This document shows, piece after piece, positions 8,021-8,229 of a stretch of DNA of 8,229 nucleotides (positions within the stretch are counted from its first letter, which is position 1; each line of letters starts with the position of its first letter). The position numbers and the translations under genes are program-made. Origin of the DNA: Sphingomonas sp. (GTDB lineage: Bacteria; Pseudomonadota; Alphaproteobacteria; Sphingomonadales; Sphingomonadaceae); contig JASLBO010000501.1 of the NCBI GenBank assembly GCA_030146605.1, positions 1-8,229 on the forward strand. Reading direction: 5' to 3'. Under the pieces are notes generated by a model. The model was given only the letters and a program-made list of their open reading frames with translations, did not search any database and had not been told where the DNA came from.

Positions 8021-8229
8021 ACAGGCATCGGGCCGGCGATCAGCAACGGGTCGATCCGCGCGTCGCGCCACTTGAGGCTCCAGTGCAGATGCGGTCCGGT
8101 GGCGCGCCCGGTACGCCCGATCGCGCCGACCGGCTGGCCGCGCCGGACCTGCTGGCCGGGCTTCACGTCGATCCGGGAGAGATGCATGAAGGCACTGTTG
8201 AGTCCCATGCCGTGGTCGATCATCAGCAA
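8011..8229 (-). CDS. M23-family (LytM-like) metallopeptidase, 3' end only
   Basis: The last 72 codons of a gene entering from the right edge; the TTG at the edge is an internal Leu codon. The visible part matches the C-terminal half of the Zn-dependent M23 peptidase fold: a strand with LMIDHG, then GLNSAFMHLS (the conserved His of the HLS stretch), the VxxGQxVRRGQPVGAIGRTG hairpin, and GPHLHW at the active site. In this HxH motif one His is a zinc ligand and the other is catalytic. The first zinc-binding motif (HxxxD) must lie outside the window, so activity cannot be confirmed. Relatives usually have a signal peptide and cut peptidoglycan cross-bridges in the periplasm. The tail after DPLLI is only nine residues. 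It is upstream of and codirectional with the receptor gene, but 266 bp away, so probably independently transcribed. Confidence 0.9.
   Translation of the reverse strand: MLMIDHGMGLNSAFMHLSRIDVKPGQQVRRGQPVGAIGRTGRATGPHLHWSLKWRDARIDPLLIAGPMPVAD

Overview
The window is a GC-rich, gene-dense stretch of chromosome, most likely from an alphaproteobacterium of the Sphingomonadales (Sphingomonas-like). This placement rests on the long TonB-dependent receptor with a 'DIVVTGSR' N-terminus, the small Cys-containing secreted protein of a kind I associate with sphingomonads, and the overall base composition. It is recognition from memory, not a search result.

Layout: (1) Positions 1-2039 (+) hold the 3' four-fifths of clpB, the AAA+ disaggregase; its N-domain lies outside the window. 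(2) Facing it on the minus strand is a small exported four-cysteine protein (2078-2341). (3) Upstream of that, also minus, is a 670-residue TPR-sulfotransferase (2419-4431). (4) Next is a 1063-residue TonB-dependent outer-membrane receptor (4553-7744, minus). (5) A 266-bp non-coding stretch (7745-8010) serves as the receptor leader and presumed promoter region. (6) The window closes with the 3' end of an M23-family (LytM-like) endopeptidase gene (8011-8229, minus).

Four genes thus run leftward (M23 peptidase, receptor, sulfotransferase, small secreted protein) and converge on clpB. The receptor and the sulfotransferase are the most interesting pair. The receptor should import a ligand across the outer membrane, and the sulfotransferase has the PAPS-binding motifs to sulfate a substrate in the cytoplasm. 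However, a strong intrinsic terminator (4500-4532) lies between them, so they are neighbours with probably separate or attenuated transcription rather than a tight operon. No sigma/anti-sigma pair and no N-terminal signalling domain accompany the receptor, and its substrate cannot be read from the sequence.

No RNA genes, CRISPR array, insertion sequence or phage remnant is visible. I see no clear previously undescribed system. The best leads are the receptor/sulfotransferase pairing, seven closely spaced cysteine pairs in the receptor, and a repeat/palindrome arrangement in the receptor leader.
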